DNA from: Paenibacillus pasadenensis DSM 19293
Lineage (GTDB): Bacteria; Bacillota; Bacilli; Paenibacillales; Paenibacillaceae
NCBI RefSeq assembly: GCF_000422485.1
Contig: NZ_KE383850.1
Span: forward strand, 62,001-126,000
DNA length: 64,000 bases
Reading direction: 5' to 3'
How positions within the stretch are numbered: the first letter of the stretch is position 1; every line of letters starts with the position of its first letter. Under the pieces are notes generated by a model, which was not told the DNA's origin, made no database searches, and saw only the letters and a list, made by a program, of their open reading frames with translations. The translations under genes were made by a program, and so were the position numbers. Below, piece after piece: positions 24,567 through 32,891 of this stretch.

Positions 24567-25203
24567 CGATCACCCTTCCGTAGGCGAAGGAACCAAGACG
24601 ATGATCGAACAAGACCCGGACATGAAGGTTACGGTTCTGCATTCCGCCATGGAAGCGCTGGAGATCGTCAAGGCGGAGGCCTTCGACGTCATGCTGTTCG
24701 ATCTCAACATGCCGGTCATCAGCGGCCTGGAGCTGACCAAGCGCCTGATGGCGTCCAATCCGGAGCACCGGATCCTGATCTACACCGGCTACGAGATCAG
24801 TCCCAACTTCAATCTGCTGATCGAGTCCGGCGTCAGCGGCTTCGTGAGCAAGACCGCCTCGCGCGAGCAGCTGCTCACCTCGATCCGCTGCGTCCTGCGG
24901 GGCGAAGCGATCGTGCCCGTGCAGCTGCTGCGCCAGCTGCGGCGCCGCGACATCCGGCTGCCGCAGGAGCATGGCGAGCGCGTGCTGGAGGAGGTCAGCA
25001 TCAACGAGCGCGAGACCGAGATCCTGCAGGAGGTCGCCAGCGGCAGCAGCAATCGCGATATCGCGAGCAAGCTGCTCATGAGCCAGCGCACGGTGGAATA
25101 CAATTTGACGCGCATCTTCGAGAAGCTCGGCGTGCGCTCCCGTTCCGAGGCGATCGTCGAGGCCAAGCGGCTCGGCATCTTGTCGGCGAGCGAGTTCCGG
25201 TGA
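24538..25203 (+). CDS. comA: ComA-like NarL/LuxR response regulator
   Basis: 221 aa, overlapping comP by 29 nt. The receiver domain has the acidic pocket VDDH, phospho-acceptor Asp55 in LFDLNMP, Thr in IYTGYE and Lys in SKTA. The C-terminal LuxR-type HTH is NERETEILQEVASGSSNRDIASKLLMSQRTVEYNLTRIFEKLGV-like (residues ~155-200). It completes the comQXPA locus. ComA~P activates target promoters, classically including antibiotic synthesis and competence, by binding TTGCGG-N4-CCGCAA boxes. Whether it controls the adjacent RiPP cluster is not known. Confidence 0.86.
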   Translation: MSAIRILLVDDHPSVGEGTKTMIEQDPDMKVTVLHSAMEALEIVKAEAFDVMLFDLNMPVISGLELTKRLMASNPEHRILIYTGYEISPNFNLLIESGVSGFVSKTASREQLLTSIRCVLRGEAIVPVQLLRQLRRRDIRLPQEHGERVLEEVSINERETEILQEVASGSSNRDIASKLLMSQRTVEYNLTRIFEKLGVRSRSEAIVEAKRLGILSASEFR

Positions 25204-25230
25204 AAAGTGGAACTTTTTCCAGCGGATTCT

Positions 25231-25260
25231 TTGCTTTTGGGTACCGGAACGTGCTACAAT
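25231..25260 (+). promoter_or_regulatory. Promoter of first cold-shock gene
   Basis: TTGCTT (25231-25236) and TACAAT (25255-25260), 18-nt spacer. It gives a ~110-nt 5' leader before the csp start, with a pyrimidine-rich TTTTTCTTTTG tract, as usual for cold-shock mRNAs. Confidence 0.6.
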
Positions 25261-25377
25261 AGGGGAATCGTATAGGAGACACCAGTCGCCTAGGCGAAGA
25301 GGGCCGGCGATGCTGCCCTTTTCCGAACGGCGGCTTTTTCTTTTGTTTACGTAAATCCCATCAAGGAGGAATGTTCC

Positions 25378-25581
25378 ATGCAACAAGGTACTGTAAAATG
25401 GTTCAACGCAGAAAAAGGCTACGGCTTCATCGAGGTAGAGGGCGGCGAAGACGTATTCGTACACTTCAGCGCCATCCAATCCGAAGGCTTCCGCACGCTG
25501 GATGAAGGCCAACGCGTTGAGTTCAACGTCGTTGCCGGCAACCGCGGCCCGCAAGCCGAGAACGTCGTTAAAATCTACTAA
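25378..25581 (+). CDS. Cold-shock protein (CspA family)
   Basis: 67 aa, AAGGAGGAATGTTCC before ATG. Single OB-fold with RNP1 [11 protein letters not shown]2 VFVHFSAI and the KWFNAEKG opening. It binds single-stranded RNA/DNA and acts as an RNA chaperone in the cytoplasm. Codons are less GC-biased than neighbours, as expected for a highly expressed gene. Its own promoter, long leader and terminator make it monocistronic. A paralogue lies at 58457. Confidence 0.96.
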   Translation: MQQGTVKWFNAEKGYGFIEVEGGEDVFVHFSAIQSEGFRTLDEGQRVEFNVVAGNRGPQAENVVKIY

Positions 25582-25588
25582 TTGCCGC

Positions 25589-25613
25589 GCCCTGCATCAG
25601 CAGGGCTTTTTTT
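25589..25613 (+). terminator. Terminator after csp
   Basis: GCCCTGC-ATCA-GCAGGGC (25589-25606) followed by TTTTTTT. Confidence 0.92.
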
Positions 25614-25667
25614 CTCGAATTGCCGGCGCCAGGAGGCGGGCTACTTTGAACAGGAGGCGAAGCTCGA

Positions 25668-25898
25668 ATGTATTACTCCCGCAAGAAACCTCAGGCGGAG
25701 CTGCCGACCGAGATCACCGAGATCTGGTCCTGCGTAAGCGAGGACTGCAATGGATGGATGCGCAAAAATTTCGCTCTGGACGAAGTGCCGACATGCTTCT
25801 TATGCCAGTCTCCGATGGAGCACGCGACCCGCGAGCTGCCGGTGCTGCATGACAACAGCGCTTCCGCGCTGAAAAAGCAGGCTTCCGGCGACGAATAG
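25668..25898 (+). CDS. ydjO: YdjO-like cold-inducible zinc-ribbon protein
   Basis: 76 aa. Two CxxC-like pairs (WSCVSEDCNGWMR and PTCFLCQSPM) form a small zinc ribbon typical of the YdjO family of Bacillaceae, described as cold-inducible and often found beside csp genes, as here. The upstream GAGGCGAAGCTCGA ribosome site is moderate. Molecular function is not known. A terminator follows directly. Confidence 0.85.
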   Translation: MYYSRKKPQAELPTEITEIWSCVSEDCNGWMRKNFALDEVPTCFLCQSPMEHATRELPVLHDNSASALKKQASGDE

Positions 25899-25909
25899 GC
25901 CAGACCCGA

Positions 25910-25938
25910 AGACAGCCCCGAGCGGGCTGTCTTTTTTT
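25910..25938 (+). terminator. Terminator after ydjO
   Basis: AGACAGCCC-CGAGC-GGGCTGTCT (25910-25932), then T run. Confidence 0.92.
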
Positions 25939-26054
25939 ATGCCGCATTCGTGCATGTTTTTCCAGGCGGAAACGTGAGGACGATCACAGTCTCTCCTGCC
26001 TCGCGCCTCTACAATGGAGGCAAAGGCTAGCGCGCCACCGAAGGAGGAGCCCTC

Positions 26055-26891
26055 ATGTACGAACAACCGCTGGAGAAGCTGGCGAGGCTGGCTGCGGACA
26101 AAAGCCGGATGCAGCGCGAGCGGCCGCTGCGCTATCTCGTGCACTGCATGCTGGCCGGAGCGTATGTCGGCCTGGGAATCGTGCTGATCTTCCTGATCGG
26201 CGCGCCGCTGCTGGCGGCGCACTCGCCGGTCGTCTCGCTCGTCATGGGCGCGTTTTTCGGCATCGCGCTCACGCTTGTCGTATTCGCCGGAGCGGAGCTG
26301 TTCACCGGCAACAACATGTATTTCACGGTCGGCCGCCTCTCGGGAACGGTCACCTGGGGGGATGCGCTTCGCAACTGGGCGTTCGTGTTCGCCGGCAACC
26401 TGCTCGGCGCGCTCGTGCTGTGCGGACTCGTCGTCGGCGCCGGCGTCTTCCACGGCATCGGTCCGGATCATATCCTGTTCGCGATCGCGGCGAAAAAGAT
26501 GCATCTGGGCTATGCCGAGCTGTTCTTCCGCGGCATCCTCTGCAACATGCTCGTCTGCCTGGCGCTCTGGTGCGGAGCCCGCGCCAAGTCGGAGACGGCG
26601 AAGCTCATCCTCATCTGGTGGATGCTGCTGGCCTTCATCGCAAGCGGCTACGAGCACAGCGTCGCCAACATGACGCTGCTCAGCCTGTCGCTGCTGCTGC
26701 CGCATCCCGGCACGGTCACGCTCGCCGGATGGCTGCATAACCTGATTCCCGTCACGCTCGGCAACATCGTCGGCGGCGGCCTGTTCATCGGCGCGTCCTA
26801 CTGGTTCATCAGCCCGGTGCGGCTCGGAGGGAGCGCTCCGCGACCATCTGGCGGCAGCGACGGGCCGAAGCGCCGCCGCCAAGTGCTCTAA
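26055..26891 (+). CDS. Formate/nitrite transporter (FNT) family channel
   Basis: 278 aa, ATG after AAGGAGGAGCC. Six hydrophobic segments with the FNT hallmarks: GAELFTGNNMY after helix 2, RGILCNMLVCLALW, an IASGYEHSVANM segment carrying the conserved pore His, and HNLIPVTLGNIVGGGLF. The family moves formate, nitrite or hydrosulfide across the inner membrane as pentamers. Substrate cannot be assigned, and no nitrite reductase or formate lyase genes are nearby. A C-terminal basic tail of ~20 residues is present. Monocistronic, ended by a hairpin terminator. Confidence 0.88.
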   Translation: MYEQPLEKLARLAADKSRMQRERPLRYLVHCMLAGAYVGLGIVLIFLIGAPLLAAHSPVVSLVMGAFFGIALTLVVFAGAELFTGNNMYFTVGRLSGTVTWGDALRNWAFVFAGNLLGALVLCGLVVGAGVFHGIGPDHILFAIAAKKMHLGYAELFFRGILCNMLVCLALWCGARAKSETAKLILIWWMLLAFIASGYEHSVANMTLLSLSLLLPHPGTVTLAGWLHNLIPVTLGNIVGGGLFIGASYWFISPVRLGGSAPRPSGGSDGPKRRRQVL

Positions 26892-26900
26892 AGCGGCAAG

Positions 26901-26943
26901 AAGCGCCCGGATCCGCATTCCATGCGGGCCGAGGCGCTTTTTT
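26901..26943 (+). terminator. Terminator after FNT channel gene
   Basis: AAGCGCC / GGCGCTT outer stem with inner CCGCA/TGCGG stem, then a T run to 26943. Confidence 0.85.
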
Positions 26944-26975
26944 CGATTGGCCGTCCTGCTGCTGCAAACGGCCCG

Positions 26976-27004
26976 TTGACAGCCCGGGAGGGGTAAGCTA
27001 TAGT
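26976..27004 (+). promoter_or_regulatory. Sigma-A promoter of the lysR gene
   Basis: Consensus TTGACA (26976-26981), 17-nt spacer, TATAGT (26999-27004). One of the best promoters in the window. Confidence 0.85.
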
Positions 27005-27059
27005 CATACAAATTAAACCCACTATGTAGATGTGATAAATATACTTTGGGGGGCGGCCC

Positions 27060-27941
27060 ATGAACATCGACAATATCGAGGCATTCGTCTACGTCAACCA
27101 TTACGGCAGCTTCAACAAGGCGGCCGATGCGCTATACCTTTCCCAGCCGTCCGTTACCTCACGCATCCAAACGCTGGAACGGGACCTGGACGCCAAGCTG
27201 TTCGAGCGCCAGGCAAAGGGGGTGCAGCTGACGGACACGGGCAAGACGTTCCTTTCCTACGCGCAGCAGATCCTCCAGACGTATCGCAAGGGCAAGCTTC
27301 ATCTGCAGAAGAAGCCGTCCGTACCTCAGGAGCTGCGCATCGGAAGCACCGTCTCCGTCTCCACCTACATCATTCCGGAGCTTCTGCCCTTCCTCAAGGG
27401 CCTCTTCCCCGAGCTGACGTTCAAGCTGACGACGGCTACGACCGACGAGCTGGGCGCGCGGCTGCTCGAGCAGGAGATCGACATCGCGTTCGTGCGCAAG
27501 CTGACTCATCCCTCCCTCCGCTCCTATCCGCTCTACGACGATCCGATCCGGCTCTATGTCTACGACAGCCATCCGTTTGCCGCTCGCGGCCGGATCGAGC
27601 TGTCCGAGCTTGCGGGGGAGAAGCTGGTGTTCTTCGAATGCGGGTCGCTTGACTGGCTGCGGCTGCATCGGGTGTTCGAGAGCTTGGAGCAGCCGCCGGA
27701 TATCGTCTGCCATGCCGATCAATCCGAGACGGCCAAAAAGCTCGTGCTTGGCCGCGCGGGCATCGCTTTCCTGCCTGGCGTCTGCATTCGGGAGGAAGCG
27801 GCGAAAGGACGGCTCGTGCCCGTCGAGATCGCGGAGACGGCCGGCATCTCCCTGCAGACGAGCCTCAGCGTGCGCAGCGGCGAATATGCCGAGCTGGTGG
27901 AAGCGATCCGGAGCTTCCAAGCCTTTTCTATGATCGAATAG
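27060..27941 (+). CDS. LysR-family transcriptional regulator of the sulfur operon (YtlI-like)
   Basis: 293 aa, ATG after GGGGGGCGGCCC. N-terminal winged HTH: NIEAFVYVNHYGSFNKAADALYLSQPSVTSRIQTLERDLDAKLF-type (residues 1-60). The effector domain follows from ~90 (RIGSTVSVSTYIIPELLPFLK). It precedes a GNAT-tcy-cmo-like operon in the same direction, the place held by YtlI in Bacillus subtilis, where YtlI activates the ytmI operon under sulfur limitation. Orthology is inferred from neighbourhood. The 110-nt gap before the next gene contains an AATTC...GAATT inverted repeat (about 27994-28021) that could be its operator. Confidence 0.82.
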   Translation: MNIDNIEAFVYVNHYGSFNKAADALYLSQPSVTSRIQTLERDLDAKLFERQAKGVQLTDTGKTFLSYAQQILQTYRKGKLHLQKKPSVPQELRIGSTVSVSTYIIPELLPFLKGLFPELTFKLTTATTDELGARLLEQEIDIAFVRKLTHPSLRSYPLYDDPIRLYVYDSHPFAARGRIELSELAGEKLVFFECGSLDWLRLHRVFESLEQPPDIVCHADQSETAKKLVLGRAGIAFLPGVCIREEAAKGRLVPVEIAETAGISLQTSLSVRSGEYAELVEAIRSFQAFSMIE

Positions 27942-28052
27942 AACAAGTCTATTGGCCGGGCGGCGGCAGACGGTGCTACAGTAGACACAGGGCTTAATTC
28001 TTACTAATTGCATAGGAATTGTTATGAAATTAATGGCTGAGGAGGAATCAGG

Positions 28053-28556
28053 ATGGGGGAGCTGTACCGGATCGCCGTCGAAAAGGATGCGCCGCGCCTG
28101 CAGCAGATCGTCTACGGCGCCTACGAGCAGATCCGCGAGCTGAAACTGAGCTGGCCTGCCGCCCATGCGGATGAGGAATTGATCCGAAGCAACATCCGCG
28201 AACATGAATGCTACGTGCTGGAGCTGGACGGGGAGTTGGCCGCGACGATCACGCTGTCGAAGGGCGAGGAGGCGAAGGCGATTACCGACCTGCCCTTCCT
28301 GAAATGGTTCGCGGTCGCCCCGGAGCTGCAGAGCCGCGGCGTCGGCTCCAAGCTGCTGTCTTGGGTCGAGCAGGAGGTGCTGGCGCGCCGCTTGGGCGCA
28401 GAGGCGGTCACGCTGGCGACTGCGGAGCGGCATCCGTGGCTGCTCTCGATGTACGAGCGCAAAGGCTACGAGCGGTATCGAGCGATCGACTTCGGCAACG
28501 GCGACGGGACGATGCATCTGCTGCGCAAACGGCTGCAGCCGCAGCTGCAAGACTAA
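28053..28556 (+). CDS. GNAT N-acetyltransferase (SnaA-like)
   Basis: 167 aa, ATG after GAGGAGGAATCAGG. GNAT fold with acetyl-CoA loop VAPELQSRGVGSKLL (motif A, Q/RxxGxG/A) and a C-terminal LSMYERKGYERY motif B. First gene of the sulfur operon. In Bacillus subtilis the first gene (SnaA/YtmI) N-acetylates S-modified cysteines such as S-(2-succino)cysteine before oxidative cleavage. The same neighbours occur here (importer, flavin monooxygenases, M20 deacetylase), so the role is likely conserved. Confidence 0.8.
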   Translation: MGELYRIAVEKDAPRLQQIVYGAYEQIRELKLSWPAAHADEELIRSNIREHECYVLELDGELAATITLSKGEEAKAITDLPFLKWFAVAPELQSRGVGSKLLSWVEQEVLARRLGAEAVTLATAERHPWLLSMYERKGYERYRAIDFGNGDGTMHLLRKRLQPQLQD

Positions 28557-28584
28557 GCGAACGATTGAAAAAGGGGAGATTCCG

Positions 28585-29490
28585 ATGAACAGACGACTTT
28601 CACCATCCTGGACTTATTCGGCACGGCCGCTGCTGCTGTCCGCCGCGCTGCTCGCGGGGCTGGCGCTGGCCGGCTGCGGAGCCGGAACCAATGCCGATGC
28701 CAATGGCGGAATCGCCGATACCGGCGCTTCGAAGGCCAGTGCGGCGCCCGGAGCGGAAGGCTCGGCGCAGCCGGCGAAAAAGATCATCGTCGGCACGGGC
28801 ACGCAGTTCCCTCAGGTGTGCTTCATCGACGCCAACGGCAAGCTGACCGGGTTCGACGTGGAGCTGGTGCGGGAGCTCGACAAGCGTTTGCCCGCCTACG
28901 AGTTCGAGTTTCAGACGCTGGAGTTCAAGAGCCTGCTGCTCAGCCTCGAGACGGGCAAGATCGACTTCGCCGCGCATGAGTTCGAGAAAAATCCGGAGCG
29001 GACGGAGAAGTACCTGTTCAACAAGGAGCCTTACGCCCATTGGCGCAACAAGATCGTCGTCGCCAAGGACAATAACGATCCGATCGAGTCGCTGGCCGAC
29101 CTGCACGGCAAGAAGTTCCTGACCTCGCCGACGAGCGCGCAGGCGCAGATTCTGGAAAACTACAACAAGGAGCACGGCGATCCGCTGAAAATCGTCTACT
29201 CCAGCGGAGTGGCCAACGATACGGTGAATCAGATCACGAGCGGCCGCGTGGACGCGGCGCTCGCAGCCGACTTCTCGCTGTCGCTGATCGATCCCCAGGG
29301 CAAGCTGAAGCGGGTCGGCAAGGCGTTGTCGGAGGCGGACATCTTGTTTGTCTTCCGTAAGAACGAGCCCGAGTCGCAAAAGCTCGCTGACGACATTGAC
29401 GCCGCGCTCAAGGAAGTGAAGGCTGACGGCACGCTGGCGAAGCTGAGCGAGCAGTGGCTCGGAGCGGACTTCACCTCCGAAGAGGACTAA
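28585..29490 (+). CDS. Amino-acid ABC transporter substrate-binding lipoprotein (cystine-type, TcyJ/K-like)
   Basis: 301 aa. Signal peptide with lipobox LALAGC (Cys31). Family 3 solute-binding protein: VGTGTQFPQVCFIDANGKLTGFDVEL, then FKSLLLSLETGKIDFAAHEFEKNPERTEKYLF and KKFLTSPTSAQAQILENYN. The region ending ALKEVKADGTLAKLSEQWLG is typical. Captures cystine or an S-modified cysteine outside the membrane for the two permeases and ATPase that follow. One binding protein is seen, where Bacillus subtilis has two (TcyJ and TcyK). Confidence 0.88.
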   Translation: MNRRLSPSWTYSARPLLLSAALLAGLALAGCGAGTNADANGGIADTGASKASAAPGAEGSAQPAKKIIVGTGTQFPQVCFIDANGKLTGFDVELVRELDKRLPAYEFEFQTLEFKSLLLSLETGKIDFAAHEFEKNPERTEKYLFNKEPYAHWRNKIVVAKDNNDPIESLADLHGKKFLTSPTSAQAQILENYNKEHGDPLKIVYSSGVANDTVNQITSGRVDAALAADFSLSLIDPQGKLKRVGKALSEADILFVFRKNEPESQKLADDIDAALKEVKADGTLAKLSEQWLGADFTSEED

Positions 29491-29528
29491 CAGCCCGAGC
29501 CGGCTTCGGGAACGAGGAGGACCTGCCG

Positions 29529-30314
29529 ATGGGCGGATTGCCGTTTGACTTTGCCTATGTGATCGACTTCATCCCCAAGCTGCTCGGCACGCTCGGGCTG
29601 ACGCTGCGGATCGTCGCCGGCTCCTTGCTGCTCGGCCTGCTGGCCGGCCTGCTGGCGGCGTTGCCGCGGCTGTACCGGATCCCCGTGCTGGCGCAGCTTT
29701 CGCAGCTGTACGCGTCGTTTTTCCGGGGGACGCCGATCCTCATCCAGCTGTTCCTGTTCTACTACGGGCTGCCGGAGCTGCTGAAGCTGGCGCATGTGGA
29801 CGTGAGCAAGACGCCGGTGCTCGTTTTTGTCATCCTGACGTACGGGCTTCATACCGGGGCGTACGTTTCCGAGACGATCCGCGCGTCGATCCAGGCGGTC
29901 GACCGCGGGCAGGTGGAGGCCGCCTACACGGTCGGCATGACCGGCGTGCAGGCATTCCGCCGCATCGTCGCGCCGCAGGCGCTGGCGATCGCGGTGCCGG
30001 TGCTGTCCAACCTGACGCTGGCGCTGCTCAAGGACACCTCGCTCGCCTTCACGCTCGGCGTCATGGAGATGACCGGCAAGTCGCAGACGCTGGCCTCGCT
30101 CACGCAGCATTTCGCCGAAGCGTATTTGGCGCTGGCGCTCGTGTACTTCGTCGTCGCGTTCGTGCTGGAAAAGCTGATGAAGCTCGGCGAGCGCCGGCTG
30201 CTGCGGCATGAGCGGAGCGGAGATGAGCCGGGGAGCCCCCGCCGCTTCGCGGGCCTGAGGCCGTCCGTGCGGCCATCTCCGATCCAGGAGCTGAAAGGAG
30301 GGAACGCGCCATGA
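29529..30314 (+). CDS. Amino-acid ABC transporter permease (TcyL-like)
   Basis: 261 aa; ATG chosen after GAGGAGGACCTGCC. HisM/ArtM-type permease with five membrane segments (LLGTLGLTLRIVAGSLLLGLLAG ... ALALVYFVVAFVLEKLM) and the EAA loop AYTVGMTGVQAFRRIVAPQALA that docks the ATPase. FRGTPILIQLFLFYYGLPEL is a family hallmark. A ~25-residue basic C-terminal tail is extra. Overlaps the next permease by 4 nt. Confidence 0.9.
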   Translation: MGGLPFDFAYVIDFIPKLLGTLGLTLRIVAGSLLLGLLAGLLAALPRLYRIPVLAQLSQLYASFFRGTPILIQLFLFYYGLPELLKLAHVDVSKTPVLVFVILTYGLHTGAYVSETIRASIQAVDRGQVEAAYTVGMTGVQAFRRIVAPQALAIAVPVLSNLTLALLKDTSLAFTLGVMEMTGKSQTLASLTQHFAEAYLALALVYFVVAFVLEKLMKLGERRLLRHERSGDEPGSPRRFAGLRPSVRPSPIQELKGGNAP

Positions 30315-31021
30315 ATCTGGACCTGGCGTTCATCGCGGAGGCGCTGCTGAAGCTGCTGCCCGCCGTGCCGACGACGCTGCTGCTGACGGCGGTGTCGGCC
30401 TTCTGCGGCCTTGCGGCAGGCAGCGTGCTGGCGCTGCTGCGATTTTTCTCGGTGCCGGTGCTGGGCCGGCTCGCCGCCGGCTGGGTGACGGTCATCCGGG
30501 GCACGCCGATGCTGACGCATCTGCTGCTGCTCTACGTCGGGCTGCCGCTGCTGATCGACAGCGTGGCCGGTCAGCTCGGCTCGTCGTGGACGTCGGCGCG
30601 CATTCCGATGATCGCGTTCGCGATGCTGTCGTTCTCGATCACGGCATCCGCGTACGGCTCGGAGGTGATCCGCTCCGGCCTGCTCGCCGTCAGCCGCGGG
30701 CAGATGGAGGCGGCGCTTTCGGTCGGCATGACCGTGCCGCAGGCGCTGCGGCGCATCGTCTTTCCGCAGGCGCTGGCGGCGAGCGTGCCGAACCTGACGA
30801 ACTTCGTCATCGGCATGCTGCACGCCTCGACGCTCGCCTTTGTCGTGTCGGTCGTCGACATCAACGCGCAGGCCGAGATCGTCGCTTCGACGAACTGGAA
30901 GTACTTTGAGGCGTTCCTGGCCGCGGCGGTGCTGTTCTGGGCGATGACGCTCGTGCTGGAGCGGATCGGGGCGGTATTGGAGAAGCGCGTCAGTCGTTAC
31001 CATCGGGGGGGAGTCGCATGA
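30311..31021 (+). CDS. Amino-acid ABC transporter permease (TcyM-like)
   Basis: 236 aa, ATGA-coupled. Same family as the previous gene: [21 protein letters not shown], then the EAA loop [22 protein letters not shown]. Forms the heterodimeric membrane channel with TcyL. Overlaps the ATPase gene by 4 nt. Confidence 0.9.
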   Translation: MNLDLAFIAEALLKLLPAVPTTLLLTAVSAFCGLAAGSVLALLRFFSVPVLGRLAAGWVTVIRGTPMLTHLLLLYVGLPLLIDSVAGQLGSSWTSARIPMIAFAMLSFSITASAYGSEVIRSGLLAVSRGQMEAALSVGMTVPQALRRIVFPQALAASVPNLTNFVIGMLHASTLAFVVSVVDINAQAEIVASTNWKYFEAFLAAAVLFWAMTLVLERIGAVLEKRVSRYHRGGVA

Positions 31022-31770
31022 TTCGGCTGAAGGGAATCCGCAAGTCGTTCGGACGGACGGAGGTGCTCAAGGGCATTGACCTGAGCGTGGAAAAAGGAGA
31101 GGTGCTCGCGATCCTCGGCCCGAGCGGTTCGGGCAAGACAACGCTGCTGCGCTGCCTGAACTTTTTGGAGCGGCCGTCGGAGGGCAGCATCCATATCGGC
31201 GGCTTCTCCGCCGACTGCCGCTCGATCCGCCGCCGGGACATCCACGAGCTGCGCCGCCGCACGGCGATGGTGTTCCAGCAGTACAACCTGTTCCGCCACA
31301 AGACGGCGCTCGAGAACGTGATGGAGGGGCTGGTCGTCGCCCGCCGGATGCCCCGGGAGGAAGCGCGCCGGCGCAGCGTCGAGCTGCTGGAGAAGGTCGG
31401 GCTCGGCGAGCGGCTGGACGCCTATCCGAGCCAGCTGTCGGGCGGGCAGCAGCAGCGGGTCGGCATCGCCCGGGCGCTGGCGCTCGAGCCGGAGGTCATC
31501 CTGTTCGACGAGCCGACGTCGGCGCTCGATCCCGAGCTCGTCGGCGAGGTGCTGGCGGTGCTCCGCCGCATCGCCCGCGAGGGCATCACGATGATCGTCG
31601 TCACCCACGAGATGGGCTTCGCGCAGGATGTCGCGAGCCGCGTCGTGTTCATGGACGACGGGGCCGTCGTCGAGGAGGGGCCGCCGGAGGAGCTGTTCCG
31701 CAGGCCCAAGGAGGAGCGCACGCGGCAGTTCCTGCGGCGCATCACGCCGGAGGCGACGTATTCAATCTGA
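31018..31770 (+). CDS. Amino-acid ABC transporter ATP-binding protein (TcyN-like)
   Basis: 250 aa. Walker [11 protein letters not shown]-loop MVFQQYNLF, signature LSGGQQQR, Walker [14 protein letters not shown], and switch His in VVTHEM: the complete polar amino acid ATPase pattern. Coupled to the permease genes. It powers import of cystine-type substrates. Confidence 0.93.
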   Translation: MIRLKGIRKSFGRTEVLKGIDLSVEKGEVLAILGPSGSGKTTLLRCLNFLERPSEGSIHIGGFSADCRSIRRRDIHELRRRTAMVFQQYNLFRHKTALENVMEGLVVARRMPREEARRRSVELLEKVGLGERLDAYPSQLSGGQQQRVGIARALALEPEVILFDEPTSALDPELVGEVLAVLRRIAREGITMIVVTHEMGFAQDVASRVVFMDDGAVVEEGPPEELFRRPKEERTRQFLRRITPEATYSI

Positions 31771-31787
31771 AATAGGGAGGTTCCGCC

Positions 31788-32891
31788 ATGTCTTCGTTGT
31801 CCATCAGCGTGCTTGACCAGAGTCCGATCCATCCCGGCGAGACGCCGGAGCAGGCGCTGGCCCATACCGTGCGGCTGGCGCGCCGCGCCGAGGAGCTCGG
31901 GCTGCGGCGCTTCTGGGTCGCCGAGCATCATGACAGCGAGCAGCTCGCCGGCTCGTCGCCGGAAGCGCTCATCGGCTACCTGCTGGCCCGCACGGAGCGC
32001 ATCCGCATCGGCTCGGGCGGCGTCATGCTGCAGCATTACAGTCCGTACAAGGTAGCGGAGACGTTCCACGTGCTGGCGGCGCTGGCGCCGGGCCGCGTCG
32101 ATCTCGGCGTCGGCCGCGCGCCCGGCGGGCTGCCCCGCAGCACGCAGGCGCTGCGGCAGGGAGCGGGCAGCGCGGGCGGGCCGCTCGAAGGCAAGCTTGA
32201 GGAGCTGAGCGGCTACCTCGGCGGCCGTCCGCTCGCCGAGCCGCATCCGCTGGCGGGCCTGCGCGCCGCGCCGGCACCGGCGCAGCCGCCGCTGCTGCAT
32301 GTGCTCGGGGCGAGCGAGGAAAGCGCCCGCTCGGCCGGGAAGCTCGGCTTGCCTTATGTATTCTCGCTGTTCATCGGCGCAGACGAGGAATTGGCAATAC
32401 GAGCGGCGCAGGCGTACCGCGAAAGCTTCGACGCCTCCTCCGGGCGGCAGCCGGAGCTGATCGTCGCCGTCGCGGCGGTCGCTGCCGATACGGACGCGGC
32501 GGCCGAGGCGCAGCTGACGCCGCAGAAGGTCGTCAAGACGCATCTGCAGGACGGGCGCACGGTGACGCTCGGGACGCGGGAGCAGGCCGAGGAGTTCGGC
32601 CGCCAGTCCGGCCTCGAGTACCGGATCGAGGAGAAGGAAGCGATCGTCTACGCCGGCTCCAAGGAGACGGTGGGACGCAAGCTGCGGTCGCTGCAGGCAG
32701 CGACCGGGGCGGCGGAGTTCATCGTGGTCACGAACGTGCCGGACTTCTCCGCGCGGCTGCGCTCGTTCGAGCTGCTGGCGGAGCTGGTTGCGGAGCCGGC
32801 GGCGGGGCTGGAAGCCGGGGCGGATGCAGGATTGGGGGTCGAAGCGGCAGCGGGGCTGGAAGCCGGGGCGGCCGCCGGAGAGCCGGCGTGA
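31788..32891 (+). CDS. Luciferase-like flavin monooxygenase (CmoO-like)
   Basis: 367 aa, ATG after GGGAGGTTCCGCC. Bacterial luciferase-like TIM barrel of the 'group 1' type: SVLDQSPI, FWVAEHHDSEQLAGSSPEALIGYLLAR, RIRIGSGGVMLQHYSPYKVAE, LGVGRAPGG. FMNH2-dependent. In Bacillus the homologous operon position is CmoO, which takes part in oxidative cleavage of S-modified cysteines. The C-terminal ~40 residues are a low-complexity Ala/Gly/Glu repeat (GLEAGAD-like, three copies) not usual for the family. Overlaps the M20 gene by 4 nt. Confidence 0.83.
   Translation: MSSLSISVLDQSPIHPGETPEQALAHTVRLARRAEELGLRRFWVAEHHDSEQLAGSSPEALIGYLLARTERIRIGSGGVMLQHYSPYKVAETFHVLAALAPGRVDLGVGRAPGGLPRSTQALRQGAGSAGGPLEGKLEELSGYLGGRPLAEPHPLAGLRAAPAPAQPPLLHVLGASEESARSAGKLGLPYVFSLFIGADEELAIRAAQAYRESFDASSGRQPELIVAVAAVAADTDAAAEAQLTPQKVVKTHLQDGRTVTLGTREQAEEFGRQSGLEYRIEEKEAIVYAGSKETVGRKLRSLQAATGAAEFIVVTNVPDFSARLRSFELLAELVAEPAAGLEAGADAGLGVEAAAGLEAGAAAGEPA

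Noticed and set aside
26976-28052. T-box or SAM riboswitch in front of the sulfur operon
   Set aside because: No T-box (TGGNACC-like) or SAM aptamer core was found. Control by the LysR protein is the simpler reading.
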